The position numbers and the translations under genes are program-made. The notes under the pieces were generated by a model. It saw nothing but the letters and a program-made list of their open reading frames with translations. It did no database searches and was not told the origin of the DNA. DNA of 48,286 bases from Planctomycetota bacterium. GTDB taxonomy: Bacteria; Planctomycetota; Planctomycetia; Gemmatales; Gemmataceae. Below, one piece after another: positions 1 to 8,166 of the stretch (its first letter is position 1; the number at the start of each line of letters is the position of its first letter). The stretch lies in contig JACPZP010000124.1 of NCBI GenBank assembly GCA_016195405.1, positions 1 through 48,286 on the forward strand. The letters run 5' to 3'.

Positions 1-63
1 GACGAATCGCCGCGCTCCCGTTGTTTTCCCGGCTCTGGTGCCACTTTACCCGATTGCAAATCC

Positions 64-83
64 AGCGCCGAAGTTTCGGCGCT
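64..83. terminator. Short perfect hairpin, possible terminator of an upstream gene
   Basis: Nine-base arms AGCGCCGAA and TTCGGCGCT are separated by only GT, so the stem would fold with a small closed loop. The following bases are only mildly T-rich, so this is at best a weak intrinsic terminator. No complete gene lies between the window edge and this hairpin. It could equally be a small palindromic intergenic repeat. Confidence 0.35.
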
Positions 84-123
84 TGTGAGTTTGGGTAACA
101 TAGGTTTTCTCAGAAAGTGCAGC

Positions 124-316
124 ATGTAACTCAAGCGCCCTGGAAGCGCGACTCAAGCGCGGCGAGCAAGAGTTGAGGGAGCTGAGAGCTGCGCTTGCGG
201 CCAAGCCTGCCAAACGCTGGTATCGTGAGATCGTCGGTTCTTTTCAAGGCGACAAGACGCTTGCGGAGATCACCCGGCTCGGTCGGCTCATCCGTCGAGG
301 AAAGCTCAAGACGTAG
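124..316 (+). pseudogene. Decayed antitoxin-like small protein, frameshifted at its start
   Basis: The frame from 128 to the TAG at 314-316 encodes about 62 residues: a Leu/Glu/Arg-rich helix (ALEARLKRGEQELRELR), then KRWYREIVGSF and LAEITRLGRLIRRGK. This layout resembles small proteins, common in planctomycetes, that precede PIN-domain toxin genes and act as antitoxins; that role is recalled from the family, not shown here. The only ATG (124-126) is one base out of frame: ATG, one extra T, then AAC TCA AGC GCC. Read from that ATG directly, translation stops at once. A rare CTG or TTG start further in would rescue a shorter product. No toxin gene follows; the same frame continues after the stop as a 26-codon open stretch (323-403) of unknown meaning. 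Confidence 0.45.
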
Positions 317-457
317 ACTATTGTGCCGGTGCAGCTCGAGAGCGATCAACTGTTGGTGTTGCAAGACGGGAGCCGGGCGACGGTGTGGAGGGCGAAAACG
401 TAACAGATCAAAACCGAGTAAAGGCTATCTTTTAATTCCCAATTCCGAGGTAATCGA

Positions 458-1180
458 ATGTCCGCTTGCTCGCGAAAACGGTTGCTGCTTTTGAAGGCTA
501 CCACAGCGTACTCGCAGGAAGTTATCAACCATATTCAGAGTGTTTGCACATTGACTGGCGTCCAGATGACAATTCATGATTACAAGTCGGACGCTGTCTT
601 TGAAAAGTTTGCGGAGTCAAGTAATAAGTTCGACTTCTTGTACATTGCCGCACATGGTGCGCATCATTGTTTTGGCGAGAACGCCGGCCCGATCGCGCGC
701 TGGGCTGATTTTGCGACCATTCTTTGTAGGACATCGCTCCTGAACGAGAACGCGGTACTGTTTATGGGCTGTTGTCACGGTGGACTCAAGAAAGTCAGCT
801 TGATCTTGTTTTCGCTGTGCGATCAAATCAGCAGTGTCTGCGGTCCGCGTTGGACTGTCGATTTGAGTGAGGTTCCGGTGGCGATTCACGTTTTTTTGCA
901 CAACCTCCTGATCAACCAGATCGAGCCGCAGTACGCTGCGGAACGGACCGCAGCAGCATTAGGCATCTACTTTCCTTACTACAACCGCTACGAACTTGAA
1001 ACTGAAATATTGTACTTGCGGATTAACGCTGTGAACATCGAACCGGACTACACGTCAGAGTTGGATCAGCTCAAGGAAGCTAGCTCATCGTGCTGCACCG
1101 AGGACGATGGAATGGAATGCACAGTCACTACAACGACAACCACAGCCCCACCCGCGAAATTACAGTCCAAGTCGCCGTAG
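458..1180 (+). CDS. Caspase/CHAT-fold protein, putative cysteine peptidase
   Basis: This 240-residue protein has no full-length match I recognise, but its core looks like the caspase-haemoglobinase fold. A hydrophobic strand ending FLYIAAHG places His66 before Gly67. About 35 residues later a second hydrophobic strand, AVLFMGCCHGG, ends in Cys105-Cys106. A His-Gly and a Cys at the ends of adjacent strands is the arrangement of the catalytic dyad in caspases and CHAT peptidases. The rest is one compact domain, and the tail is low-complexity (a run of seven Thr near residue 225, then Pro/Lys). There is no signal peptide or membrane segment, so it should be cytoplasmic. The frame is isolated, with about 130 bases of non-coding DNA before the next gene. 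Catalysis and substrate are unknown; it may instead be an inactive relative. Confidence 0.6.
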   Translation: MSACSRKRLLLLKATTAYSQEVINHIQSVCTLTGVQMTIHDYKSDAVFEKFAESSNKFDFLYIAAHGAHHCFGENAGPIARWADFATILCRTSLLNENAVLFMGCCHGGLKKVSLILFSLCDQISSVCGPRWTVDLSEVPVAIHVFLHNLLINQIEPQYAAERTAAALGIYFPYYNRYELETEILYLRINAVNIEPDYTSELDQLKEASSSCCTEDDGMECTVTTTTTTAPPAKLQSKSP

Positions 1181-1313
1181 ATCAGGCAGCGCGACACGCA
1201 TGCTGTTGGGAGAAGGACAATGGGGACGCAGACAAATCCGGACTGATCCCAAGACTGGTGGGCAACAGGTCTCGATACACTTGCATAGGCGAATCAATGG
1301 AGGAAGTCGCCGA

Positions 1314-1841
1314 ATGGCTGCCGATTTGTCTTTGCTTCCGCCGGAGCGAATTGAACGCGCCATCTTGTTAGTCCGCGGCGAAAAGGTCTTGCTCGACCGG
1401 GACTTAGCTGTCCTTTACGAGGTCGAGACACGCGCCTTGATCCAGGCCGTTAAGCGCAATATGCGGCGCTTTCCGTCCGATTTCATGTTTCAGCTGACTC
1501 AAAAAGAGTTGGAAGAATGGAGATCACAGTTTGTGATGTCCAATCCCGCTTCCAAGATGGGGCTGCGGCGTCGCCCTTATGCCTTCACGGAACAGGGGGT
1601 CGCGATGCTCTCCAGCGTGCTCCATAGCGAGCGGGCGATTCTGGTCAATGTGGAAATCGTGCGCGCTTTCGTCCGAATGCGGCGAATTCTCGCGACTCAT
1701 GCCGACCTCGCCCGCAAGCTCGACGCCCTCGAAAAAAAGTACGATGCTCAATTCAAGGCCGTCTTCGATGCCATAAGGCAACTCATGGCCCCGCCGCCGG
1801 AAGCGAAAAAAGGGAAAATCGGCTTTGCACGTCAAGACTAG
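1314..1841 (+). CDS. ORF6N domain protein
   Basis: A 175-residue protein beginning MAADLSLLPPERIERAILLVRG, matching the ORF6N domain at its N terminus: an 'LLDRDLAVLYEVETRALIQAVKRN' type region, then FPSDFMFQLT and RRRPYAFTEQGVAML. ORF6N domains are found in phage and bacterial proteins and are thought to bind DNA. The segment from about residue 115 (ILATHADLARKLDALEKKYDAQFKAVFDAIRQLM) looks like a helical coiled coil, probably for dimerisation. The start at 1314 is preferred over longer frames because GGAGG lies about ten bases upstream and the family starts here. It sits alone between two unrelated genes. Such genes are often acquired by transfer; no phage structural genes are nearby. Confidence 0.85.
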   Translation: MAADLSLLPPERIERAILLVRGEKVLLDRDLAVLYEVETRALIQAVKRNMRRFPSDFMFQLTQKELEEWRSQFVMSNPASKMGLRRRPYAFTEQGVAMLSSVLHSERAILVNVEIVRAFVRMRRILATHADLARKLDALEKKYDAQFKAVFDAIRQLMAPPPEAKKGKIGFARQD

Positions 1842-1896
1842 GGAGGGATAACGCGCCGGCAACCAATCGAGACCGATCCTAAATTCGGAGCTGTAC

Positions 1897-2922
1897 ATGC
1901 ACAAGACTTATCTCTGGCCAGCTCTAATCGTGACGCCTCTCCTAATCGGCGCTGCCATTTACGCGCGAACCCTATTCGTATGCTACCCAAATGGGGCATC
2001 CGCTGGCCACGCGAACGGGTCTGAGTGGTGTGATTCCGGTGCGGCGGAATCGAACGCGACGCCACCGAGCGCCACGGAATCGACCGGCCCCTATCCATCG
2101 GAATGCTGCGTGCGTGAATTGGCGGAATGCAGCCTGCACGAAACCAGCGCGGCTCAGGCGCTGCAAGCCGGCAAGTCGGGCGCTCAGGCGAAGAAGCCGC
2201 CGGCCACGCGGGTTTTGGACGATCCGGACATCCAGCACGGCAATATCACCTTCACGCGCGGCAAGGAAGAGATCGCCGGCCACCTTGCCCGGCCCAAGAT
2301 CGACGGAAAGCACCCGGCTGTTCTGGTCATCGCGGGCAATCGGATCGGCGAGGAGTACATTCCTAACACTTGCGCCGCCCTCGCCAAAGCCGGTTTTGTT
2401 GGCTTGGCGCCCAACATCTATCATCCGATCCCCGAGAATATCAGCCCCGACTCCGCGAGCAAGGAATGGAAGCAGGCGTTCGCCAAGCGGGCTCTTGATG
2501 ACATGCAGATCATGAAAGCGGCCGCCGATTACCTGATGGCGGCCGAGTTCGTCCAGGCCGGCCAGCTGGGGATCGTTGGGTTTTGCCGCGGCGGCAAGCT
2601 GGCGCTCTTGTTCGCGGCCAAAGAGGATAAGATCAAGGCGGTCGTGCCGTTCCATCCGGGCCCGACGACGGCGGAAGAAATTGCCGGTCTCAAGGCGCCC
2701 GTCCAAATCCACCACGGCACGGCGGATCGGGCGGTGTCGCATACTAAATCGCTCGAACTGGAAAAGATTCTCCGCAAGCAATCAACGCCCGTCGAGGTCT
2801 TCCTCTACGAGAAACTGGATCACGGCTTTCTCGCCTATACCCGGCCGTTCTACAACGCCGACGCCGCCAAGCTCGCCTGGATACGCACCGTGGAGTTTTT
2901 GGGCAAAGAGCTGAAGAAGTAA
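1897..2922 (+). CDS. Dienelactone-hydrolase-like alpha/beta hydrolase with N-terminal membrane anchor
   Basis: The 341-residue protein starts with a hydrophobic segment (about residues 7-28) that should act as a signal anchor. A low-complexity linker rich in Ala, Ser, Pro and Cys follows to about 105. From about 110 it is a dienelactone-hydrolase fold: ITFTRGKEEIAGHLARP, HPAVLVIAG, then the nucleophile motif GFCRGG with Cys230 in place of the usual Ser, Asp277 in HHGTADRAV and His309 in KLDHGF. A Cys nucleophile is typical of dienelactone hydrolases. GGAG lies eight bases before the ATG. The substrate cannot be told from sequence; carboxymethylenebutenolidase is the usual annotation, but many relatives hydrolyse other esters. 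No ring-cleavage genes are adjacent. Confidence 0.85.
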   Translation: MHKTYLWPALIVTPLLIGAAIYARTLFVCYPNGASAGHANGSEWCDSGAAESNATPPSATESTGPYPSECCVRELAECSLHETSAAQALQAGKSGAQAKKPPATRVLDDPDIQHGNITFTRGKEEIAGHLARPKIDGKHPAVLVIAGNRIGEEYIPNTCAALAKAGFVGLAPNIYHPIPENISPDSASKEWKQAFAKRALDDMQIMKAAADYLMAAEFVQAGQLGIVGFCRGGKLALLFAAKEDKIKAVVPFHPGPTTAEEIAGLKAPVQIHHGTADRAVSHTKSLELEKILRKQSTPVEVFLYEKLDHGFLAYTRPFYNADAAKLAWIRTVEFLGKELKK

Positions 2923-3019
2923 CGGAAGGCTTCCTACCGCGAAGCGGTTGAATCTCAAAGCCCAGGTTCGCGCAGCGCAACTTGGGATAGAAAGAAAGAA
3001 CACTAACCAAGGAGAAACG

Positions 3020-3229
3020 ATGGATTACAAAGACCTGGTGATCTTGCGTAATACGTTCGCAGGGCATGCGCTCCATGGGTTATTGAACGGAGTGCCCCAT
3101 TCCGATGGAGCGTATCCAACCCAAGCGGATGCGAGCCGTGACTGCCAGCTTGTCAAACGTGCCTTTGAAATTGCGAACACAATGCTTGCAGAGTCTCAAA
3201 AGACTCCGATTCCAGGAGGAAAAGCCTAA
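3020..3229 (+). CDS. Small hypothetical protein
   Basis: A 69-residue protein starting MDYKDLVILRNTFAGHALHGLL. The start is fixed by AAGGAG eight bases upstream, which rules out the longer frame that opens at 2948. The C-terminal half contains a helix ending AFEIANTMLAES, of the sort seen in small phage-derived and mobile-element proteins, followed by a short Lys/Pro/Gly tail. There is no membrane segment. I do not recognise a domain. It lies about 100 bases after the hydrolase gene and points toward the opposite-strand dehydrogenase gene, so it could share the hydrolase transcript. Confidence 0.65.
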   Translation: MDYKDLVILRNTFAGHALHGLLNGVPHSDGAYPTQADASRDCQLVKRAFEIANTMLAESQKTPIPGGKA

Positions 3230-3283
3230 GTCGCTTGGGCCATGCAAGCCCGCGACATGAAAGCTTCGTCGATGCTGTCGCTT

Positions 3284-5314
3284 TCAACCCGGAGGGCGGT
3301 TTCCCACCCTTGTAAACCGATAAATCCCTTGCCCCGAAGTCGTTGTGGTCATGAAGTACACTTCCCCTTGCTCATCTTCGCCGAATGACAGAATGGGCAC
3401 GTTTGGATCGCGAATCGGTCGATTGGCGACCACGCGTTTCTTGATCTCATCATAGCGCAGGGCCCAAATCTTGGCGGTGACGTAGTCGCCGTAGAGATAA
3501 TAGCCGTCGAGTTCCGGCAAACGCTTGCCGCGATAGACCGTGCCGCCCGTCAACGACTTGCCGACGTCGTGATGGTATTCCCAGATCGGATCGATCAAGT
3601 CCTTGCTCAGGCCGGCGCCATTCTTACCGAAGGGATGGAGCCCTTCGCGGACGCTCCAGCCGTAGTTGCCGCCGGCGACGATGATGTCAATCTCCTCGTA
3701 CAAATTTTGGCCTACGTCCGAGGCCCAGAGCTTGCCGGTCTTGCGATCAAAGGCCATTCGCCAGACGTTGCGCAGGCCATAGGCCCAGATTTCCGGAAGG
3801 GCGTCTTTCTTGCCCACGAAAGGATTGTCGGGCGGGATGGCGTAGTTCTTGCCACCCTCTTTGCGGTCAACGTCGATGCGCAAAACCTTGGCCAGGAGCG
3901 ACTTGAGATTTTGGCCGTTCTTGTGCGGATCATCGGCGGCGCCGCCGTCGCCCAGCGCGATATACAGAAAGCCATCCGGTCCGAAGCAAAGCGTGCCGCC
4001 GTCGTGATTCCAATAGGGCCGGGTGATGCGCAGCAGTTCCTCCTCGGAATCCGGGTCGGCCTGATCGGGGTCGTCCTTGCTGACGCGGAAGCGCGAAACG
4101 ACATTGGTCCGCTTGGGTTCCTTCAGGGTGTAGAAAACGAAAAACTCGCCGTTCTTCTTGTAGTTGGGATGGAACACGAGGCCCAAGAACCCTTCCTCGT
4201 TTTCCTTGTCGTCGTATCGGACCCGCTTTTGGATATCGAGAAAGATCTTCGTCCGGGCGGCTTTCGGATCGTTGGAGAAGACATGAATGACGCCCTGCTG
4301 AATGCCGACAAAGACGCGGTTGGAGCCGTCGCCCGCGTGCGTCAACAGCAGAGGTCGCAACGGGAAGGGACGGCCGTCATCCTTCATGCCTTGCCAGCCG
4401 GTCCACTTGAGATCGGGAAACGCAACGGCGGTTGCCAGCGGCATGGGGCTGTCGTCGACTTCCTGGCCGGGCACTGCCGCGCGGAGCGCCATTAAGGCGC
4501 CCGCCTTCGCATCGAGGACGAGAAGATACTTCCCAGTGGGATCGAGGCAGATGTCGGCGGGAGTAATCGGACCGGTTTCGACTGGAATCGGCTCTTCGCC
4601 CGGTCGAGGAATCACGAACAACTTACCCTTTTCACCGCTGCTGACGTAAAGCCGGCCGTGGCGGTCCCAAGCTAGGTTCCAGGCCTCGCCGAATCCCGCG
4701 GCCACCGTAGTCGCGGATCCATCGGCAATCTTGACGCGCAGCACCTTCCCCGAAGCGATGTCGGCGACAAGCAGATGAGATTTGCCGTCCATCACCACAC
4801 CTTTTGGCGTTTTCAGATCCGGGGCGCGTTCACTGCTGGTGACCAGGCGTACTTTGCCCTTGGGATCGACGCGGAAAATCGCTCCGTCATGTCCATTGGT
4901 GTTACTGGTGACGTAAAGGACTCCCTGCTCATCGACCGTAATGCCTTGGAGTTGCACGGGAGATGAAAAGGCGCCGGGGGCGACGAATACCTCGGCTTTG
5001 CCCTTGCGATCGATCCGCCAGATTTTGTCGCCCTGTGCCACGAATAGCCAAGTCGTCCAGGCAACCATGGCGCCGGAAGCGTCTAGGCCCGTAGCGAAGG
5101 GAACCGTCTTGCCTTTGTCGATCGCCAGGATTCGTGCTCCAGCTTCCTCGCCGTCTTTGCCCGGTTCGCTGATATAGATTCGGCCATCGCCGCCCACCGC
5201 GACGGACCGCGGCGCGTGCAAGCCATCGACGAGCGGCTTCGGGAGCTTTTCCCCCGCCGTCGACGATGACGTCATGGCCGAGAGGAATGCAGCGAACCAG
5301 AGGAACCGATTCAT
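3284..5314 (-). CDS. Secreted two-propeller protein: SMP-30-like and PQQ glucose/sorbosone dehydrogenase-like
   Basis: The 676-residue protein opens with a signal peptide (MNRFLWFAAFLSAMTSS). Residues about 22-290 form an NHL/SMP-30-like beta-propeller with repeats such as APRSVAVGGDGRIYISEPG and LQGITVDEQGVLYVTSN. Residues about 315-670 resemble soluble PQQ-dependent glucose dehydrogenase/sorbosone dehydrogenase: GFLGLVFHPNYKKNG, WNHDGGTLCFGPDGFLYIALGDGG (the family's active-site His region), PEIWAYGLRNVWRMAFD, ASDVGQNLYEEID and GGNYGW. It probably works in the periplasm or cell envelope. Such pairs of propellers are common in planctomycetes; whether it binds PQQ or oxidises a sugar is unproven. 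It is a single gene with a 268-base gap upstream. Confidence 0.85.
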   Translation of the reverse strand: MNRFLWFAAFLSAMTSSSTAGEKLPKPLVDGLHAPRSVAVGGDGRIYISEPGKDGEEAGARILAIDKGKTVPFATGLDASGAMVAWTTWLFVAQGDKIWRIDRKGKAEVFVAPGAFSSPVQLQGITVDEQGVLYVTSNTNGHDGAIFRVDPKGKVRLVTSSERAPDLKTPKGVVMDGKSHLLVADIASGKVLRVKIADGSATTVAAGFGEAWNLAWDRHGRLYVSSGEKGKLFVIPRPGEEPIPVETGPITPADICLDPTGKYLLVLDAKAGALMALRAAVPGQEVDDSPMPLATAVAFPDLKWTGWQGMKDDGRPFPLRPLLLTHAGDGSNRVFVGIQQGVIHVFSNDPKAARTKIFLDIQKRVRYDDKENEEGFLGLVFHPNYKKNGEFFVFYTLKEPKRTNVVSRFRVSKDDPDQADPDSEEELLRITRPYWNHDGGTLCFGPDGFLYIALGDGGAADDPHKNGQNLKSLLAKVLRIDVDRKEGGKNYAIPPDNPFVGKKDALPEIWAYGLRNVWRMAFDRKTGKLWASDVGQNLYEEIDIIVAGGNYGWSVREGLHPFGKNGAGLSKDLIDPIWEYHHDVGKSLTGGTVYRGKRLPELDGYYLYGDYVTAKIWALRYDEIKKRVVANRPIRDPNVPILSFGEDEQGEVYFMTTTTSGQGIYRFTRVGNRPPG

Positions 5315-5497
5315 AGATCAACTTCCAGTAAGGAGTGGAAACGGTCCAGAGCCGCAAGAGTTATTTTGCGGCGACGAGTGGTCCAATTTTACGAAGAGTT
5401 GGAAGAGTCGGTAATGCCGGCGCGTTGAGGTGAAATTGTAAAGGGACCCGACAAAGGCGCCAAAGCCCAGGCGGCTCAAGTCAGCGACTAACGCGAT

Positions 5498-5560
5498 ATC
5501 CCCGCTTGCGGGGTAGCGTGAGAAGAACCATTCGGTTCGCGCTAGACTGCAAGCGGGGAT
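5498..5560. repeat. Palindromic intergenic element, copy 1
   Basis: Arms ATCCCCGCTTGC (5498-5509) and GCAAGCGGGGAT (5549-5560) are perfect complements. Inside, the left arm continues GGGGTAGCGTG and the right arm is preceded by CGCGCTAGACT, giving a long imperfect stem around an A/T-rich centre, followed on the plus strand by TTCGTTTT. The core CCGCTTGC...TAGCG also occurs in the element at 48228-48282. It lies just past the end of the gene at 5582-5971 and may terminate it. Confidence 0.7.
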
Positions 5561-5581
5561 TTCGTTTTCACGGGGTCAAGT

Positions 5582-5971
5582 TCACGGGACCAAGTTCGGC
5601 CGTTGGTCGCGGCGCTGGGCGTCTTCCATCACCTCACGCCACATGAAGAAATCGCGCGGTCCGCGCATGTAGGTGTGCGACGGAAACGAGCCCGGCGTTC
5701 CGTTGGCGCCCGGGATGCCGCCGTTGCCGTTAAACATGCCGTGGTATATTCCGGAAGAAGGCGGAAACCCCGGCTGGACGGGGTGGAGGTGTCCATAGAA
5801 CAAGCCGCCCTGATTCTGAGGCGCGAAGCTGCCTTGACCGTAGTTGGGGCACGCATTGCCCTGACGTTGGTACACCACCGGCGAGAAATAGGGAGGATAA
5901 TCCGCGAACGAAGGAACGGCGGCGGCGGCAACGCCAATCAGGGCGCCCGCCCAAACGATGGTCGCTTTCAT
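5582..5971 (-). CDS. Small secreted protein of unknown function
   Basis: A 129-residue protein. Translation starts at MKATIVWAGALIG, preceded by AAAAGGAG, not at the longer frame that opens 51 bases earlier. Residues 1-24 form a signal peptide ending near PSFADYPP. The mature part is rich in Gly, Pro, Asn, Tyr and Phe (GQGSFAPQNQGGLFYGH, GMFNGNGGIPGANGTPG), ending in a charged segment (FMWREVMEDAQRRDQRP). This composition suggests an extracellular or cell-wall location without catalytic function. It resembles in style, but not in sequence, the secreted protein at 6312-6731. A 14-bp perfect hairpin sits just upstream. Confidence 0.7.
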   Translation of the reverse strand: MKATIVWAGALIGVAAAAVPSFADYPPYFSPVVYQRQGNACPNYGQGSFAPQNQGGLFYGHLHPVQPGFPPSSGIYHGMFNGNGGIPGANGTPGSFPSHTYMRGPRDFFMWREVMEDAQRRDQRPNLVP

Positions 5972-6000
5972 GGCGACTCCTTTTAGGGAGTTGATGCAGG

Positions 6001-6037
6001 AAGGGGACTGGACCAAAGTCACGGGTCCAGTCCCCTT
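6001..6037. repeat. 14-bp perfect hairpin, REP-like
   Basis: AAGGGGACTGGACC (6001-6014) and GGTCCAGTCCCCTT (6024-6037) are exact complements around a nine-base loop. It lies 30 bases upstream of the start of the secreted-protein gene on the minus strand. The outer AAGGGGAC matches the outer end of the transposase element at 10667-11412, so this may be a palindrome spread by a RAYT transposase. Confidence 0.65.
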
Positions 6038-6311
6038 CTCGCTCAGCCTCCGTGACGGTAGTTCTTTCCTCGGTGCAGGCGCGCAAGGCCTGTGCTTGAA
6101 GAATAACCGATGAGAACGGCTTCGGCGCGGCGTTCAAGTGCAGTCGGCCAATTTTCTTGTGCGCGAAGTGGGGAAGGTGAGGGTGATGATTGATTTGCGG
6201 CTTGGCGGGTGGAGCAACCACTACCAACGTGCCAGGGGAAGCCGGCCGCCGCGCTGGCGTGAAGCCGACCTCCCCCGGAGATTAGATTCGTTGGGAAGCT
6301 CTTATCGAAGC

Positions 6312-6731
6312 TCAATAGCCGCCGGCCATTCCCATGCTGGGCATTGGGGCGCCGGATGCCGGGCCTCCCATGCAGCTATTCGGGACGGCCCACTGCATGG
6401 TGGGGCTGACGAAGACCGGAGCGAATTGGACGCGACACGAGCCGCCGCAGCCGCCGGGTCCGCCGCCATTGATCTGGTAGCCGTGGTTCTTGTAGTAGGC
6501 GACCCAGTCCATATGGTCGAGGGCGCCGTAATAGCGCCGCAGAGCGTCGTAGTAATCGTGCCAGAAGCGCTGCAGCCGTTGTTCCTCGGCCGAGCAGTGG
6601 TTGCGGCGGGCGAAAACGTTCCACCAGGGTTGATAGCCGCCGTAAGTCAGGCTGCCCCACCCAGCCTGAGCGCCCTGCGTAACGACCAGGATGGCCAGCG
6701 CGGCGCAAATGAAGCTTGCAAACCGTTTCAT
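6312..6731 (-). CDS. Small secreted Gly/Met-rich protein of unknown function
   Basis: A 139-residue protein that starts at MKRFASFICAALAILVV, with GGAGA six bases upstream. The signal peptide ends near QGAQA. The mature protein has an aromatic-rich middle (YGGYQPWWNVFARRNHCSAEEQRLQRFWHDYYDALRRYYGALDHMDW, read in parts), a Gly/Cys cluster (GGGPGGCGGSC), and a Met/Pro/Gly-rich tail ending SMGMAGGY. Several Cys residues could form disulphides outside the cell. Proteins of this style are abundant in planctomycetes and have no assigned role. The upstream extension of the frame lacks a ribosome site and a protein-like composition. Confidence 0.7.
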   Translation of the reverse strand: MKRFASFICAALAILVVTQGAQAGWGSLTYGGYQPWWNVFARRNHCSAEEQRLQRFWHDYYDALRRYYGALDHMDWVAYYKNHGYQINGGGPGGCGGSCRVQFAPVFVSPTMQWAVPNSCMGGPASGAPMPSMGMAGGY

Positions 6732-7041
6732 CGCGTCTCCTTTGACAGGTTTGACCCCGAAAATGTGCCGGCTCCATCCCGAACCCAAGCCCGGCGCAAC
6801 CACCAGGACCCCTTGAGCCCACGTCCTCGGCACCGTAGAGTGTTTCGCGGTGCGGCCTTGTTTTCCGTTACAAACGCCGCATCCAGCACACATAGAATCG
6901 GCCGGAGGATCGGCAAAGTACGAACAAAATTCACTTCCGCTATAGACGGGGACTTTGCCCGTTCGCTAGGAGCGATACAACCGGAAATCTGCTCGCAAAG
7001 TTCGCTGTTTGCCTAAGTTGACGCTGATCTCCCTGCACGTC
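6732..7041. other. Intergenic region without recognisable gene
   Basis: These 310 bases lie between the start of the secreted-protein gene and the stop of the ACT-domain gene, both on the minus strand. It should therefore hold a promoter for the former and perhaps a terminator for the latter. I found no convincing hairpin followed by a T tract, no tRNA and no protein-like frame. Confidence 0.5.
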
Positions 7042-7422
7042 TTATTCAAGGATATGCCCGGCCTCACGCAGCGAATTCAGCGCGCGGTCGAAGTTCGCCG
7101 CCTTCACCAGAAGGTAATCGGTGTCGAAGGTGCTCAGCGCGAATACGCTGATGCCCGCCTCGGCCAACGGATCGACAAGTGATGATAGGACGCCAGTCAC
7201 GGAGAAATCGAGTTTGCCCTTTACGCGCAGACCGCGCCAGCCGCGTTCGCAGCTCACATCGGCGGGAACATCGGCTTCATGGCAGACGATAGACAGTTCG
7301 CCCGGCGTGCGCGTGATGGAAAAGAACGGGCCAGTCGCCGCCCAGACAGGAACACCGGAGTCGGGTGCAAGCTTACAAACGGCGAATGTGCCGGGTATCG
7401 ACGCCAGCGCCAATGAGTGCAT
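7042..7422 (-). CDS. ACT-domain protein, CASTOR-like
   Basis: A 126-residue protein from ATG at 7422 (a TTG two codons earlier is the alternative). It matches a two-ACT-like family of bacterial proteins related to the arginine sensor CASTOR: LAPDSGVPVWAATGPFFSITRTPGELSIVC, then WRGLRVKGKLDFSVTGVLSSLVDPLAEAGISVFALSTFDTDYLLVKAANFDRALNSLREAG. ACT domains usually bind amino acids. There is no catalytic domain, so it is either a free-standing sensor or a regulator acting on a partner. It follows the secreted-protein gene at 7438-8145 by 15 bases and is probably co-transcribed with it. Confidence 0.85.
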   Translation of the reverse strand: MHSLALASIPGTFAVCKLAPDSGVPVWAATGPFFSITRTPGELSIVCHEADVPADVSCERGWRGLRVKGKLDFSVTGVLSSLVDPLAEAGISVFALSTFDTDYLLVKAANFDRALNSLREAGHILE

Positions 7423-7437
7423 GTGCAACCTGGTCGA

Positions 7438-8145
7438 TCACTTCTGATCCGGCAGTTCGGTCTTAGCGCCCTTGCCGATCGCGGCGAGCTTTAGAGTCAA
7501 GACACCTTCGGATTCGGGATTATTCTCACGACTTGACGTGCCTTCCATGGTGAATTCAACCACGCCGAAAGGCGCCTGGGAACTGAGACGGTTTGTTAGC
7601 TTGAGATCAATCCTCTCGTCGCCCTGTTCGAAACTAAAACTACCCGTTTCACCGGCGCATTCCACCTTGCCGAGCGCCTTGTTGTCGAGAAGCGCCATGT
7701 CGAGCTTCTTGGCGTTCTTTAGAGGCCCAGATAGGAACGCGGGCAACGGGCCAGCAAACGGGCTTTTCATGTCCTTTAGATCTTGCGGGTGGGGACCATC
7801 CTTCAGCCAGCCGCGGATCATAGCCGCTCCAGGGTTTTTGCCGGCCTTCAGGGCGCTTTCTGGAACGAGTGCTTTGCTGACGGTAATTCGGTCATTGCCA
7901 TCGGCATTGAACATTATCTTGAATTCGATCCAGCGGGACTTCTTACCGTCAACGTCCAGTTGGCCCACTGAAGCCATAACCATGCTACCTTTGGCAGTCT
8001 TCTCAATTCCCTGGCTATTAACCTTTAGCTCCAGATCAAATCGAGCGAAGCTTCCATCGGCTGGCAGCTGATGAACGAGTCCGTCTGCATTCAGGCTGCT
8101 AATGAACACTAACGTGAACAGCGCGAGTGAGACTAGAAATCGCAT
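7438..8145 (-). CDS. Secreted hypothetical protein
   Basis: A 235-residue protein with a clear signal peptide (MRFLVSLALFTLVFISSLNADG). The start is supported by AAAGGAG about ten bases upstream. The mature part is mostly beta-strand-like (FDLELKVNSQGIEKTAKGSMVMASVGQLDVDGKKSRWIEFKI, read in parts), with no Cys pairs beyond one and no recognised motif. It should be periplasmic or cell-envelope. It is the first gene of a likely two-gene unit with the ACT-domain gene, 15 bases apart, though no functional link is obvious. Confidence 0.7.
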   Translation of the reverse strand: MRFLVSLALFTLVFISSLNADGLVHQLPADGSFARFDLELKVNSQGIEKTAKGSMVMASVGQLDVDGKKSRWIEFKIMFNADGNDRITVSKALVPESALKAGKNPGAAMIRGWLKDGPHPQDLKDMKSPFAGPLPAFLSGPLKNAKKLDMALLDNKALGKVECAGETGSFSFEQGDERIDLKLTNRLSSQAPFGVVEFTMEGTSSRENNPESEGVLTLKLAAIGKGAKTELPDQK

Positions 8146-8166
8146 CTCAACTCCTTTAAGTGAAGC

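Noticed and set aside
3569..4495. A 308-codon plus-strand frame opposite the two-propeller protein
   Set aside because: Antisense to conserved propeller motifs, without any recognisable domain of its own.
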